64,000 nt of DNA from assembly GCF_001686925.1 (NCBI RefSeq), contig NZ_LVEN01000044.1, positions 186,001 through 250,000 of the forward strand. Reading direction: 5' to 3'. This document shows, piece after piece, positions 8,496 through 16,763 of this stretch (position 1 is the stretch's first letter; each line of letters opens with the position of its first letter). Source of the stretch: Flavobacterium piscis. GTDB lineage: Bacteria > Bacteroidota > Bacteroidia > Flavobacteriales > Flavobacteriaceae. The notes beneath the pieces are model-generated. The model had not been told where the DNA came from. It saw only the letters and a program-made list of their open reading frames with translations, and did not search any database. The position numbers were made by a program, and so were the translations under genes.

Positions 8496-9674
8496 ATGAA
8501 TCTAATAGAACAATCCGAAGATTTCGTCAGTAATTTACTCAAAGATAAACTTTCTAATTTATATTCTTATCATAATTTTAACCATACTTTAACGGTAGTA
8601 AATGCAGTAAAAGTGCTTTGTAAAAAAGAAAATGTTAAAGAAAATGAAAAGGAAATGCTTTTAGTTGCTGCCTGGTTTCACGATACAGGATATGTTGATG
8701 GTTATGAAAATCATGAGCAGGAGAGTGTGAAAATTGCTACAAGTTTTTTAAAAGAAAAAGAACAATCGGATGAATTTATAACGGCAGTTTCCAATTTGAT
8801 TATGGCTACCGTAAAAGAATACATTCCTAAAACACATTTAGAAAAAATAATTAAAGATGCTGATTTTGCACATCTTGTTGGAACAGAATACGAAACAACC
8901 TGCGAATTGTTGCGAATTGAACTAAAAAATACCTGGAATCTGGATTTTTCTAATGCCGAATGGGCAAAAGAAAATTTGAATTTTTTAATGAACAAACATC
9001 GTTTTTACACTGATTATGCGCTGAGAAAATGGCAGCCTTTAAAAGAGAAGAATTTAATGCTTGTTCAGAAGAAAATTGAAAAACAAAAAAAGAAAGAAGC
9101 GGATAAACTGGAGGACGAACTAAAAAAGAAAGAAAAAATCGAAAAACCGGATCGTGGTGTCGATACTTTGTTTCGCGTTACTTTAGGAAATCATACGCGA
9201 TTAAGCGGAATTGCCGATAGCAAAGCCAATATTTTATTGTCTGTAAATGCAATTATTATTTCGATTGCACTTTCGTCTATTATTCCAAAATTAGACAGTC
9301 CTAAAAATGCACATTTGGTGATACCAACTTTTATAATGTTAATGTCAAGTGTTGTTACGATAATTTTTGCAATTCTATCTACAAGACCAAAAGTTACTTC
9401 AGGAGTTTTTACCAGAGAAGACATAGAAAACAAAAAAATTAATTTATTGTTTTTTGGAAACTTCTACAAGATGCCTTTAGAAGAATATGATTGGGCAATG
9501 AATGAAATGATGAAAGATCGTGACTATCTCTATTCGAATATGATTAAAGATTTGTATTACCTGGGATTGGTGTTACAGCGTAAATACAACTTATTGCGAA
9601 TTGCCTACAACTTTTTCATGATAGGAATCATTATTACGGTCGTTGCTTTTGTAATCGCATTTAAATCGATTTAA
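8496..9674 (+). CDS. HD phosphohydrolase fused to PycTM-like membrane domain
   Basis: A 392-residue two-part protein. Residues 5-180 are an HD domain: His26/His30 (HNFNH), HD at 62-63 in WFHDTGY, then HE at 73-74. HD enzymes of this kind hydrolyse nucleotides or cyclic nucleotides. A charged coiled-coil linker (residues 190-225) follows. The C-terminal part starts RVTLGNHTRLSGIADSKANI and contains hydrophobic helices near 245-265, 275-300 and 370-390; this is the signature of PycTM, the membrane effector domain of Pycsar anti-phage signalling. No cyclase gene is adjacent. It might therefore be a housekeeping relative that senses or degrades a cyclic nucleotide rather than a complete defence system. 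Confidence 0.78.
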   Translation: MNLIEQSEDFVSNLLKDKLSNLYSYHNFNHTLTVVNAVKVLCKKENVKENEKEMLLVAAWFHDTGYVDGYENHEQESVKIATSFLKEKEQSDEFITAVSNLIMATVKEYIPKTHLEKIIKDADFAHLVGTEYETTCELLRIELKNTWNLDFSNAEWAKENLNFLMNKHRFYTDYALRKWQPLKEKNLMLVQKKIEKQKKKEADKLEDELKKKEKIEKPDRGVDTLFRVTLGNHTRLSGIADSKANILLSVNAIIISIALSSIIPKLDSPKNAHLVIPTFIMLMSSVVTIIFAILSTRPKVTSGVFTREDIENKKINLLFFGNFYKMPLEEYDWAMNEMMKDRDYLYSNMIKDLYYLGLVLQRKYNLLRIAYNFFMIGIIITVVAFVIAFKSI

Positions 9675-9692
9675 AGTTTTGATTACTAAAGT

Positions 9693-9725
9693 AGCTTTGT
9701 CAAAGTTTCAAACTTTGACAAAGCT
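9693..9725. terminator. Convergent hairpin, likely bidirectional terminator
   Basis: Arms AGCTTTGTCAAAGTTT (9693-9708) and AAACTTTGACAAAGCT (9710-9725) are perfectly complementary over 16 bp around a single base. It sits between the ends of two convergent genes. A degenerate relative occurs near 52173, so it may also be a repeat. Confidence 0.6.
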
Positions 9726-9768
9726 TTAGTTATTCAATCAAAAAATTGGCATATTAACGACTTAATAA

Positions 9769-12138
9769 TTAATTAAGCTCATCTAATAAATCCTGATACG
9801 TAATTTTGTTCGCTGTTGGACTTGCGGTATTGTTAATCACTTTTACACGAATCGCTCTCAAACCTGAAACTCCCTGAAGATCTTCAACTTCAAATTGTTC
9901 AATTGACGGTTCAAGAATTTTCTTGTGCTGTAAGTATTTAATGTATTTTAAATATTCGGCTTCTTCGCTGTTTTGCGAATACACAATTGTAATTTTTTCT
10001 TTCTCTGTAATACGTTCTTTGGTTCCTTTAATATTCGATTTGTCGATTCGTTTTTTAACGACTTCATATCTTGCATTGTAAGTTCCATCAACATCAAAAC
10101 GTTTTTCATCCATTCTAAAACGAATAGAAAGCGGTTGGCTAAATACCAAAATCAACGAAGTAACATCCAACTCGTAAGGCAGAGATTCTTTAAGTTGATG
10201 ATGTTCTAATTCCATTTCACATAAAGTCTGCAATTGCCATAAGCGCAAATTGTGCAAATACATAATATCAAACGGCTTAGTGGGCGAAATCGAAGCTCCA
10301 ATGTATAAATTATGCTCGACACCATCTGTTTTAAAGCGCTCGTAATAGTGCGGATAAATTTGCTGTGCCTCAATTTGTTTTTTGTCCAGAACAGAAGCCA
10401 GTCTTTTATTGATGATTGACATCGCATTATCAAATTTCTTTCTTTCCTGATAAAACATTCCTGTTTTTTCATCCAGTGTAGAAAAATAGAATTCTTCTAA
10501 TTTTTGATTCGTAGCGTTGTCTTTTGTATTTTTTAATATTGGATGAATTTCTTCTTCAATATAACGCTGAATATGTTGCTCTGTATCTGCTTTTAGCGGA
10601 AAATCCAATTCGGTTCGCATCGATTCCAATTCAAATTTTCTTTGTTCCAAAAGTACCAGATTGGAGTTTGGTTTTTGATTGTCAAAAATTTCCAATAAAG
10701 CAGAAAGCTGATTTTTTAAATCAATTTTTACCGTTTCATTTCGATGTTCAGACGAACCTTTTATATCGATTTGTCCGTATAACGGAAATACATTTTTAAA
10801 CACAATTTCCTTAAAAATATAATCCTTTGTATGATTGGTGTTTTGAAAATAATTCTGAGATTCTTTTTTAAATTTCCAGTAAACACTCGGATGAATTGTA
10901 GTGTATTCACGCTGAATAATCGCTTCAATCTGATGTTGCATATCTGTATTGTAACGATCAATCGTATCTGTCAAATACGGTAAAACCAATTCCAGTTTTG
11001 TCGCATTCACACTATTTAAATCCCGCGCATTTTCAGAAACCAATTCAACAACACCCAATAAATGTCCGGCTTTGATAACCGGTGCAAAAATACAGCTGTT
11101 GATATTTTGTTTTAATAAATGTTCGCCAAGTCTTTTGTTGGTCGATTCTTCTGTAAATTTAGCAACATTGGAAATAACAAACGGTTCTTTTTTGTCGAGT
11201 AAGTTTTCGAACGAACATCCAAAAAAAGCATTTTTACAATCGACTTCCTGATCTGCAGCAAGTAAAAAACTCTTCAGCTGCGTTTCGTACTTTGCAGGTC
11301 TTATGAATTTTTCTTCCTCAGGATTATAAATAATAAATCCAACTTTTAAGTTAGGAAGATTAAAAATAGACTGAAAAATATTCGATACTTCATGATCTGT
11401 TGTAACTGTTTTTACACCAGGTTTCAATAAATTACTTTTCAATGTCGAAATAGCACTTTCTGTCGTGGCATCAAACAAAGAAACAATTCCGAAACCTTTT
11501 AACTGCCAGCTTCCCGGAGGAAATTTAGATTTCCATAATTCGATATCATTATAGTTATCTATTAAGAGATCAATATCACTTTGAGTCAAAGCTATAGATT
11601 TTTCTGTTGGAGAAATTTCCATAAAATCGGCATTGTACAAAATGCGGTAATGTTTTTCTACGCCGCTTTCGTCCGGAATATCATAGAAAAAAGGTTTGTT
11701 GAAATCAATATGTTCGTTATAATAATTGCTTAAAATCAAACAACAATTATTAATATAGAACTGATGTTCATCAAAATCGCGAATTTCCATATAAAATTCG
11801 TCACCTGCATTGCGTAAAATTTTCTTGAAACGTTCTGTGTAGTTGAAGGATATATTCTGAAAAGGAATTGTAATTGCCTTTATTTCATTATAAGTCAAAG
11901 CCGTTGGGAATAAATCGGCAACCAAATTCTTAATTAAAGCTTCATTGTTTTTAATGGTGCTGTATTCGCGAATTCCGGTTCTGAATTCCGGATATGCTTC
12001 AACTTCTTTAAGAATGGCTTTGGCGTAATTAGATCGGTAGTCAACATCTGATAAAGCAATTTGTTCAAAAGACTCAATTAGTTTATGAAATGAGATTATC
12101 GTTTCGAAAGGACTTTCGTTGTGTAAAAGACGATCCAT
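9769..12138 (-). CDS. GAF domain-containing protein
   Basis: A 789-residue cytoplasmic protein. The central part, about residues 235-390, reads as a GAF domain (NLPNLKVGFIIYNPEEE through SCIFAPVIKAGHLLGVVEL), a ligand-sensing fold. The N-terminal 230 and C-terminal 400 residues match no family I recognise, and there is no kinase, GGDEF or helix-turn-helix region, so the output is unknown. A possible role is as a sensor or scaffold. The C-terminal half repeats polar helices and short strands. The gene is monocistronic, with its own promoter box. Confidence 0.7.
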   Translation of the reverse strand: MDRLLHNESPFETIISFHKLIESFEQIALSDVDYRSNYAKAILKEVEAYPEFRTGIREYSTIKNNEALIKNLVADLFPTALTYNEIKAITIPFQNISFNYTERFKKILRNAGDEFYMEIRDFDEHQFYINNCCLILSNYYNEHIDFNKPFFYDIPDESGVEKHYRILYNADFMEISPTEKSIALTQSDIDLLIDNYNDIELWKSKFPPGSWQLKGFGIVSLFDATTESAISTLKSNLLKPGVKTVTTDHEVSNIFQSIFNLPNLKVGFIIYNPEEEKFIRPAKYETQLKSFLLAADQEVDCKNAFFGCSFENLLDKKEPFVISNVAKFTEESTNKRLGEHLLKQNINSCIFAPVIKAGHLLGVVELVSENARDLNSVNATKLELVLPYLTDTIDRYNTDMQHQIEAIIQREYTTIHPSVYWKFKKESQNYFQNTNHTKDYIFKEIVFKNVFPLYGQIDIKGSSEHRNETVKIDLKNQLSALLEIFDNQKPNSNLVLLEQRKFELESMRTELDFPLKADTEQHIQRYIEEEIHPILKNTKDNATNQKLEEFYFSTLDEKTGMFYQERKKFDNAMSIINKRLASVLDKKQIEAQQIYPHYYERFKTDGVEHNLYIGASISPTKPFDIMYLHNLRLWQLQTLCEMELEHHQLKESLPYELDVTSLILVFSQPLSIRFRMDEKRFDVDGTYNARYEVVKKRIDKSNIKGTKERITEKEKITIVYSQNSEEAEYLKYIKYLQHKKILEPSIEQFEVEDLQGVSGLRAIRVKVINNTASPTANKITYQDLLDELN

Positions 12139-12158
12139 TTTTTTTTGTTTTTAGAGTA

Positions 12159-12166
12159 CAAAATTA
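12159..12166 (-). promoter_or_regulatory. Candidate -7 box for the GAF protein gene
   Basis: On the minus strand this reads TAATTTTG, a match to TAnnTTTG, about 20 bases before the ATG at 12138. Confidence 0.5.
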
Positions 12167-12288
12167 AGCATAAATTAAGAATCACCGACATTTTACCATT
12201 TCTTTCCTTTATGGTTCAATAGAGATAACTCCTTATAAAGTGGGGCTTTAAAAAACGGATCATTATTTTAACTAAATATTAACACGTC

Positions 12289-12316
12289 TAATAACGGAAC
12301 GATCGTTCCGTTATTA
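12289..12316. promoter_or_regulatory. Perfect 28-bp palindrome, candidate TetR operator
   Basis: The 28 bases form a perfect palindrome whose core is GGAACGATCGTTCC (12296-12309). It touches the promoter box TATCTTTG at 12317-12324, so a bound dimer would cover the polymerase site. The same core with one change occurs before the TetR gene at 13139-13152. Confidence 0.8.
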
Positions 12317-12324
12317 TATCTTTG
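12317..12324 (+). promoter_or_regulatory. -7 box of the SDR gene
   Basis: TATCTTTG matches TAnnTTTG and lies directly after the palindrome, 42 bases before the ATG at 12367. Confidence 0.7.
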
Positions 12325-12366
12325 TACCATAATAATTGAATAATCAATAACTTAAAATTAAATAAA

Positions 12367-13119
12367 ATGAAAAATTTAGAAAACAAAGTGGCTATTGTAA
12401 CAGGTGGAAATAGTGGAATTGGATATGCAGCTGCAGCTGAATTGGTTGGGAAAGGTGCAACAGTAATTGTAACAGGAAGAAACAAAGAAGCCTTGGCAAA
12501 AGCCGAAACTGAATTGAAAGTAACCGGAATTGTTTCAGATCAATCTGATTTAAAATCAATTGATAGTTTGGTTGAACAGGTAAAAGCACAATTCGGAAAA
12601 GTTGATATTTTATTCTTAAACGCAGGAATTGCTTCATTTGCTCCGGTAGAGTCAGCTTCAGAAGAACACTATGACAGTATCATGAATGTAAATGTAAAAG
12701 GAGTTTACTTTACAGTGCAAAAAGTATTGCCTATTTTAAATGACGGTGGTTCTATAATTTTCAATACTTCAATCAATGCACATGTTGGTATGCCAAATTC
12801 TAGTGTTTATGCTTCAAGTAAGGCTGCAGTTTTATCTTTAAATAAAGTTTTTGCAACAGAATTGGCACCAAGAAAAATCAGGGTAAATGCTGTTTCTCCT
12901 GGTCCTGTTGAAACTCCATTGTACGGAAAATTAGGATTGCAAAAAGAAGAAGTAGAAGGTTTTGGAACAGTTTTGTCAGAGAAAATTTTATTGAAACGTT
13001 TTGGACAATCTTCTGAAATTGCAAAAACCGTTGGTTTCTTAGCTTCAGATGATGCTTCATTCATTACAGGAACAGAAATTGTTGTCGATGGCGGACTTAC
13101 AGTAAACGCTGTAGTTTAA
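12367..13119 (+). CDS. SDR family NAD(P)-dependent oxidoreductase
   Basis: A 250-residue classical short-chain dehydrogenase. It has the nucleotide-binding TGGNSGIG at residues 12-19, LNAG near 86, the catalytic Ser in NTSINAH near 140 and Tyr/Lys in YASSKAAV near 153-157; the C-terminus ends in the usual ITGTEIVVDGG. These enzymes reduce or oxidise carbonyl/alcohol groups; the substrate cannot be read, though small electrophilic carbonyls are common for TetR-controlled members. Its promoter carries a palindrome shared with the following TetR gene, which implies the regulator represses both. Confidence 0.9.
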   Translation: MKNLENKVAIVTGGNSGIGYAAAAELVGKGATVIVTGRNKEALAKAETELKVTGIVSDQSDLKSIDSLVEQVKAQFGKVDILFLNAGIASFAPVESASEEHYDSIMNVNVKGVYFTVQKVLPILNDGGSIIFNTSINAHVGMPNSSVYASSKAAVLSLNKVFATELAPRKIRVNAVSPGPVETPLYGKLGLQKEEVEGFGTVLSEKILLKRFGQSSEIAKTVGFLASDDASFITGTEIVVDGGLTVNAVV

Positions 13120-13138
13120 TTTTTTTTACACAAATTCA

Positions 13139-13152
13139 GGAACGATTGTTCC
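13139..13152. promoter_or_regulatory. Second copy of the candidate TetR operator
   Basis: GGAACGATTGTTCC differs from the core at 12296-12309 by one base. It is followed after ten bases by the promoter box TATCTTTG at 13163-13170, in front of the TetR gene at 13194. Confidence 0.75.
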
Positions 13153-13162
13153 GTATAATCAG

Positions 13163-13170
13163 TATCTTTG
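13163..13170 (+). promoter_or_regulatory. -7 box of the TetR gene
   Basis: TATCTTTG, identical to the box before the SDR gene, 23 bases before the ATG at 13194. Confidence 0.65.
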
Positions 13171-13193
13171 TATAGAAATTTAAATTTTCGATC

Positions 13194-13775
13194 ATGGCTA
13201 GAACAAAAGAATTTAATGAAGAAAAAGCTTTAGACAAAGCAATTGAAATTTTTTGGCACAAAGGTTATAACGGAACTTCGGCTCAGGATTTGGTTACGCA
13301 TTTAGGTATAAGCCGTTCGAGTTTGTATGACACTTTTGGAGACAAACAGAAACTTTTTGCGCAATCATTGCTGCGTTATCTAAAACAGTCGCAAGATCAG
13401 GTTATAAAGCTTTTGGATGAATCTGAAAATGTAAAAGAAACACTGCACGATATTTTTAAACAAGCCGTTATTGAAAGTTTGGAAGACAGAATTACAAAAG
13501 GCTGTTTTATGGTCAACTCGTCTGTAGAACTTGCCATGCACGATGAAGACATTGCAAAAATCGTAAAAAGCAACAGCCAGACTATGGAACAGGTTTTTAC
13601 CAAAGCAGTAAAGAAAGGGCAGGAGTCCGGACATATTTCGAAACAACAAGATGCAAGGGTTTTGGCTCGCTTCATCTTTAATAATTATTCCGGAATTCGT
13701 GTTTTGGCCCGAACCGGAGAAAGAGATAAACAAGTTTACGACGATATAGTAAAAGCGGTATTTTCTATATTATAA
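13194..13775 (+). CDS. TetR/AcrR family repressor
   Basis: A 193-residue regulator. The N-terminal helix-turn-helix is clear (GTSAQDLVTHLGISRSSLYD, residues about 27-46) followed by TFGDKQKLF; the C-terminal ligand domain is helical and contains three acidic-rich helices without a known ligand signature. The group beginning MARTKEF is often linked to oxidoreductases and responds to electrophiles or small organics. Matching palindromes in front of this gene and of the adjacent SDR gene point to autoregulation and control of the dehydrogenase. The spacing (74 bp) and separate promoter boxes show two transcription units. Confidence 0.88.
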   Translation: MARTKEFNEEKALDKAIEIFWHKGYNGTSAQDLVTHLGISRSSLYDTFGDKQKLFAQSLLRYLKQSQDQVIKLLDESENVKETLHDIFKQAVIESLEDRITKGCFMVNSSVELAMHDEDIAKIVKSNSQTMEQVFTKAVKKGQESGHISKQQDARVLARFIFNNYSGIRVLARTGERDKQVYDDIVKAVFSIL

Positions 13776-13795
13776 TGTATAAAATTAGTAAAAAT

Positions 13796-13832
13796 AAAAA
13801 ACGGCAATTACCAGAGTAGTTGCCGTTTTTTA
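13796..13832. terminator. Bidirectional intrinsic terminator
   Basis: Arms AAAAACGGCAA and TTGCCGTTTTTT enclose 12 bases. A-tract and T-tract flank the stem, so it can end transcription from the TetR gene and from the convergent small gene at 13838. Confidence 0.85.
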
Positions 13833-13837
13833 TTGAA

Positions 13838-14068
13838 TTATAGGTTGCCGTCAATTCGTTTCATTTCGTCTATGATAGAGACAATGGCTAATTGGTCTTC
13901 AGGATTTAACTTTTCAGTATATAAAAGCGTAATTAAAATAGTATACGAATCCTCTAAAGATGAATTTTCTTCAAGTTTAAGATCGTGCGGATTTTGATAT
14001 TTTGCAAGTAATGTTTTCGCAGTTTTAAAGGCAAGTTCTTCTAATTCTGTTTTTTTAAAATCTGCCAT
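13838..14068 (-). CDS. Small uncharacterised acidic protein
   Basis: A 76-residue cytoplasmic protein, predicted mostly helical (KTELEELAFKTAKTLLAKY and PEDQLAIVSIIDEMKRIDG). No motif, signal or membrane segment. A terminator follows its stop and its ATG has no overlapping neighbour, which supports a real gene. Function unknown. Confidence 0.6.
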   Translation of the reverse strand: MADFKKTELEELAFKTAKTLLAKYQNPHDLKLEENSSLEDSYTILITLLYTEKLNPEDQLAIVSIIDEMKRIDGNL

Positions 14069-14472
14069 TATTTTTGATTTTAATTTAGACCGATTACCAA
14101 ATCTAGCAAATTTTAAAGGGATAATACTAAAATTTGTGGAGAAACATTGAAAATTTCATACTCCTATTTTTAACGCAGAGTATACAATCCCAATAGCTAT
14201 CGGGATTCGCAAAGTTCACTAAGATTTAAGTTGTGTTTACACAATCTGAGGCCACAAAGCTTTGTGAACTTTGTGTTTTTATTGAACTTAGTATATTGAA
14301 AAACTTTGCGTTCTCCGTGTTAAATTTTTTTCTCTCGCAATAGCTTTTGGGATTGATCCATTTTAAATTGGTTTTATTTTATTGAAAGGAAATACAATGA
14401 ATAAAAAAACGGCAAGTACTATTGTAATTGCCGTTTTTTGTTTTAAGTAAGTAATAGAAAATGAATCAACTA
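14069..14472. other. Gene-free spacer of 404 bp with degenerate repeats
   Basis: Contains repeat-like text: AATCCCAATAGCTATCGGGATT at the left (a degraded CCCGATAGCTATCGGG palindrome), then CGCAAAGTTCACTAAG opposed by AACTTTGTG and AAACTTTGCG units. It ends in a terminator at 14403-14439. I see no ORF with coding character and no RNA gene. Confidence 0.6.
14403..14439. terminator. Intrinsic terminator
   Basis: AAAAAACGGCAA (14404-14415) pairs with TTGCCGTTTTTT (14428-14439) around 12 bases. The stem is the same as that of the terminator at 13796. It lies downstream of the nucleoid-associated protein gene on the minus strand. Confidence 0.8.
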
Positions 14473-15531
14473 CTAGCTTTTTTCTTCTTTATTGAAATAA
14501 ACTAAGTAGTAATACATTTGTTTTTCTTCATCCCAGCCTTTTTCTACAAATTTTTCAGCGCTTTCAGGATTGATAAAATCCATTTTAATCTGAATATGTG
14601 TATCCAGGTTAATAACGTTTTTAATCGATTTTCTGGCGTCAGAAACTGCTGCGTTGGCAATAGGGAATGAGGTTACATCTTCGATGCTGTATTTTTCTCC
14701 TTTATCCACTTTATAGTTTTTGAATTCAGGAATCAAGTCAGGATTGTCTAATACTTCGTTTAGGAAGTTTTGTTCCTCAAACTGATCATTTTTTGCGAAA
14801 TAATTCACAGATCTGTTCATAAACATTACCTCTTCTTTTTTGTCTTCAGCTGGCAAAACAACGTCTTTTGCGAAGTTTTGGCAAAATTTCAAGTATTTTT
14901 TTGTGATGAAGTTTTCATCTTCAAAAGCATCAACAGATAAAAAGTGCTCTAACCAGTAACGTGCGTCATAACGGTTACTATCAACAGTTAGAATTTTATA
15001 ACCCTCATCTTTTTTATAATTAAAAATCAAACAACCTTTATCTAATTTGCTCAGGTTGATGCCTTGTTGCAAAATCATTTCAAGGTTACTGTTTTTTTCT
15101 TCAAACTGTAAAAAGTCGGCTTGTAACTCACTTTTAAAAATTCCGATTGCATCAACAACATTATTGTCGATACTTAAATTGGTTAAATACGTTACATAAA
15201 CCTCTCCGTTTTTAATGTGCGGGTGATTCGATTGCTCAAATAAATGTGTAGTGATTCTTTTAGAAATCTCCTGCAAATTATTTGGATTATCAAAAATCTC
15301 CGTTGCATATTTAAACATGTCGTTGTAATCCAAATCGACTTCGTGCGCAAACTGATAATAGTTTTCTTCTTTCTCTCTAAAAGGCTTAAAAAAGTACTCT
15401 TTTATCAAAGGCACAATTTCATCATTCAAATTAAAAGGCTGTTCCGATAAAAAAATCGCTTCGTTTCTGCTTTTGTTTCCTACGCGGTGTATCGCAAGCG
15501 TCTCGATGTGGGTGTTGAAAAGGTTGATCAT
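14473..15531 (-). CDS. Nucleoid-associated protein, NdpA/YejK family
   Basis: A 352-residue protein matching the 37-kDa nucleoid-associated family (YejK/NdpA): an opening IETLAIHRVGNKSRNE, a central GCLIFNYKKDEGYKILTVD, and a closing region where basic and acidic helices alternate. Family members associate with the nucleoid; the precise function is unclear even in E. coli. Length fits. It probably forms its own unit, since the only gene upstream is the repeat-enclosed ORF at 15576. Confidence 0.8.
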   Translation of the reverse strand: MINLFNTHIETLAIHRVGNKSRNEAIFLSEQPFNLNDEIVPLIKEYFFKPFREKEENYYQFAHEVDLDYNDMFKYATEIFDNPNNLQEISKRITTHLFEQSNHPHIKNGEVYVTYLTNLSIDNNVVDAIGIFKSELQADFLQFEEKNSNLEMILQQGINLSKLDKGCLIFNYKKDEGYKILTVDSNRYDARYWLEHFLSVDAFEDENFITKKYLKFCQNFAKDVVLPAEDKKEEVMFMNRSVNYFAKNDQFEEQNFLNEVLDNPDLIPEFKNYKVDKGEKYSIEDVTSFPIANAAVSDARKSIKNVINLDTHIQIKMDFINPESAEKFVEKGWDEEKQMYYYLVYFNKEEKS

Positions 15532-15542
15532 ATTTAGAGTTA

Positions 15543-15571
15543 CTGAGATTCTAAGTCTCTAAGATTCTAAG
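15543..15571. repeat. Left arm of 29-bp inverted repeat around the four-helix-bundle ORF
   Basis: Begins CTGAGATTCTAAGTCTCTAA. It matches the reverse complement of 15992-16020 at 28 of 29 bases. The arm ends four bases before the stop codon of the enclosed ORF. Confidence 0.85.
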
Positions 15572-15575
15572 TTTT

Positions 15576-15935
15576 TTAGTTAGTGTCTTTTAATTTTCGA
15601 ATTAATGAAGCTAACATTCTTTCGATCTCTCGACTGTCCTCGTATAAATTGTTAAATTCTTCTTCTTTTAAATAAATTATATTTTTTGCAATTTCAAGCT
15701 GGGTCTGCATTTCAAATATAGAGCCAAGAGAAATATATAAAAATCGTAAAAAATCTTTATTACTTTCTCTTCCAGATCCTTCTGCAATATTGCTAGGAAT
15801 AGAAACTGAACTTCGACGTATTTGAGAAGTTAATCCAAACATTTCTTCTTTTGGAAATGTACTTGTTGCTTTGTAAATTTTGGTAACTAAGGTAATTGAT
15901 TTCTGCCAAACTAAAATCTTTCTAAAATGACTCAT
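15576..15935 (-). CDS. Four-helix bundle protein (23S rRNA intervening-sequence type)
   Basis: A 119-residue protein with the family core: an N-terminal FRKILVWQKSITLVTKIY, the central FGLTSQIRRSSVSIPSNIAEGSGR, and a C-terminal LEIAKNIIYL and LIRKLK helix. This family was first found in insertions in 23S rRNA genes; relatives include the Avd RNA-binding protein of diversity-generating retroelements. It is probably a basic RNA- or nucleic-acid-binding oligomer. The ORF lies between 29-bp inverted repeats at 15543-15571 and 15992-16020, unlike any other gene here except the GxxExxY ORF, and has no obvious promoter box, suggesting a passenger gene rather than a member of the neighbouring units. 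Confidence 0.85.
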   Translation of the reverse strand: MSHFRKILVWQKSITLVTKIYKATSTFPKEEMFGLTSQIRRSSVSIPSNIAEGSGRESNKDFLRFLYISLGSIFEMQTQLEIAKNIIYLKEEEFNNLYEDSREIERMLASLIRKLKDTN

Positions 15936-15991
15936 TTTTTTATTTTTAAATTAATTTTTAAAAATAAGAAAATTCCTTCAATAAAAAAAAG

Positions 15992-16020
15992 CTTAGAATC
16001 TTAGAGACTTAGTATCTCAG
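15992..16020. repeat. Right arm of 29-bp inverted repeat around the four-helix-bundle ORF
   Basis: Begins CTTAGAATCTTAGAGACTTA and is the reverse complement of 15543-15571 with one mismatch. It starts 56 bases upstream of the ATG. Confidence 0.85.
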
Positions 16021-16029
16021 AAACTTAGT

Positions 16030-16569
16030 TTAATTCCAATTCTCCTCAAATCCAAAATCTTCAAAGCTGTCGTCGCCTTCGAACATGTCAAGATCGTCTT
16101 CGTCAAGATCATCTTCAAATTCTCCGTAGATATCGTCGTGCATATCGGCTTCAAAGCTTTTTTCTGTGGCTTCATCAGGCATTTCTCCGTGAGAGAATAA
16201 TGTTTCCGGGTAAGGAACTCCTGCAATCTGATCTTCAATAGCGGCCAATTCAACTAAGAAAGTCCACATGTTGATAAAATCATATACATAAATGATTTTA
16301 GTATTTTGCTCATCTAAGAGGTCAGATAATTTATAATCGCTCATGGTTCTTTGTTCTCCGGGAACATCGCCAGTATCAAAAAGTGCAATTTCATCTTCCT
16401 GATTCCAAGTTTCATCGCAGGTATAAAACGAAGCTACTTCCATTCCGTCAAAACCAAAAGCGTTGAAGATTGCATTGTGTAAATCCTCAAGCGTATCGTC
16501 TTCAAGAATTGCAATGTCTCTAAAAATATCTTCTTCGGCGTCTAGAATTACTCTAAATTTATAAACCAT
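16030..16569 (-). CDS. Plasmid pRiA4b ORF-3-like protein
   Basis: A 179-residue soluble protein. Residues 1-110 fit the pRiA4b ORF-3 fold (MVYKFRVILDAEEDIFRDIAI, FNAFGF, EIALFDTGDVPGEQ, YVYDF); the last 50 residues are very acidic and low in complexity (DDLDEDDLDMFEGDD). Homologues are called IS1096 passenger proteins in databases, but no transposase is present here. The role is unknown. It has its own promoter box 23 bases before the ATG, and the inverted repeat arm at 15992 lies just after its stop. Confidence 0.78.
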   Translation of the reverse strand: MVYKFRVILDAEEDIFRDIAILEDDTLEDLHNAIFNAFGFDGMEVASFYTCDETWNQEDEIALFDTGDVPGEQRTMSDYKLSDLLDEQNTKIIYVYDFINMWTFLVELAAIEDQIAGVPYPETLFSHGEMPDEATEKSFEADMHDDIYGEFEDDLDEDDLDMFEGDDSFEDFGFEENWN

Positions 16570-16592
16570 AATCTTTGTTTTTATTGAGAGGT

Positions 16593-16600
16593 CAAAGGTA
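16593..16600 (-). promoter_or_regulatory. Candidate -7 box for the pRiA4b ORF-3-like gene
   Basis: Reads TACCTTTG on the minus strand, matching TAnnTTTG, 23 bases before the ATG at 16569. Confidence 0.5.
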
Positions 16601-16763
16601 AAATATAAAAAATGAAATACGAATCAGGAATCGCGATTTGTTGAAAAGATTTTCCTTATCGAAAAATTATTCATTAGTGTATCGTTTTTGACTAATAAGA
16701 AATCACATTCATAGAGTAAATGTCCAGTTTGAATGGGATATTATTGCCCTTTGAAAATTTTAA

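Noticed and set aside
8496..9674. Complete Pycsar defence system
   Set aside because: No nucleotide cyclase gene is adjacent on either side.
10524..10799. Plus-strand ORFs inside the GAF protein gene
   Set aside because: Aromatic-rich shadow translations without start context or family motif.
12392..12637. Antisense ORF of 81 residues within the SDR gene
   Set aside because: Low-complexity Leu/Gln-rich shadow of a well-supported gene on the other strand.
16030..16569. Mobile element because of the IS1096-passenger name of the family
   Set aside because: No transposase, no terminal repeats belonging to an IS, and the gene has its own promoter.
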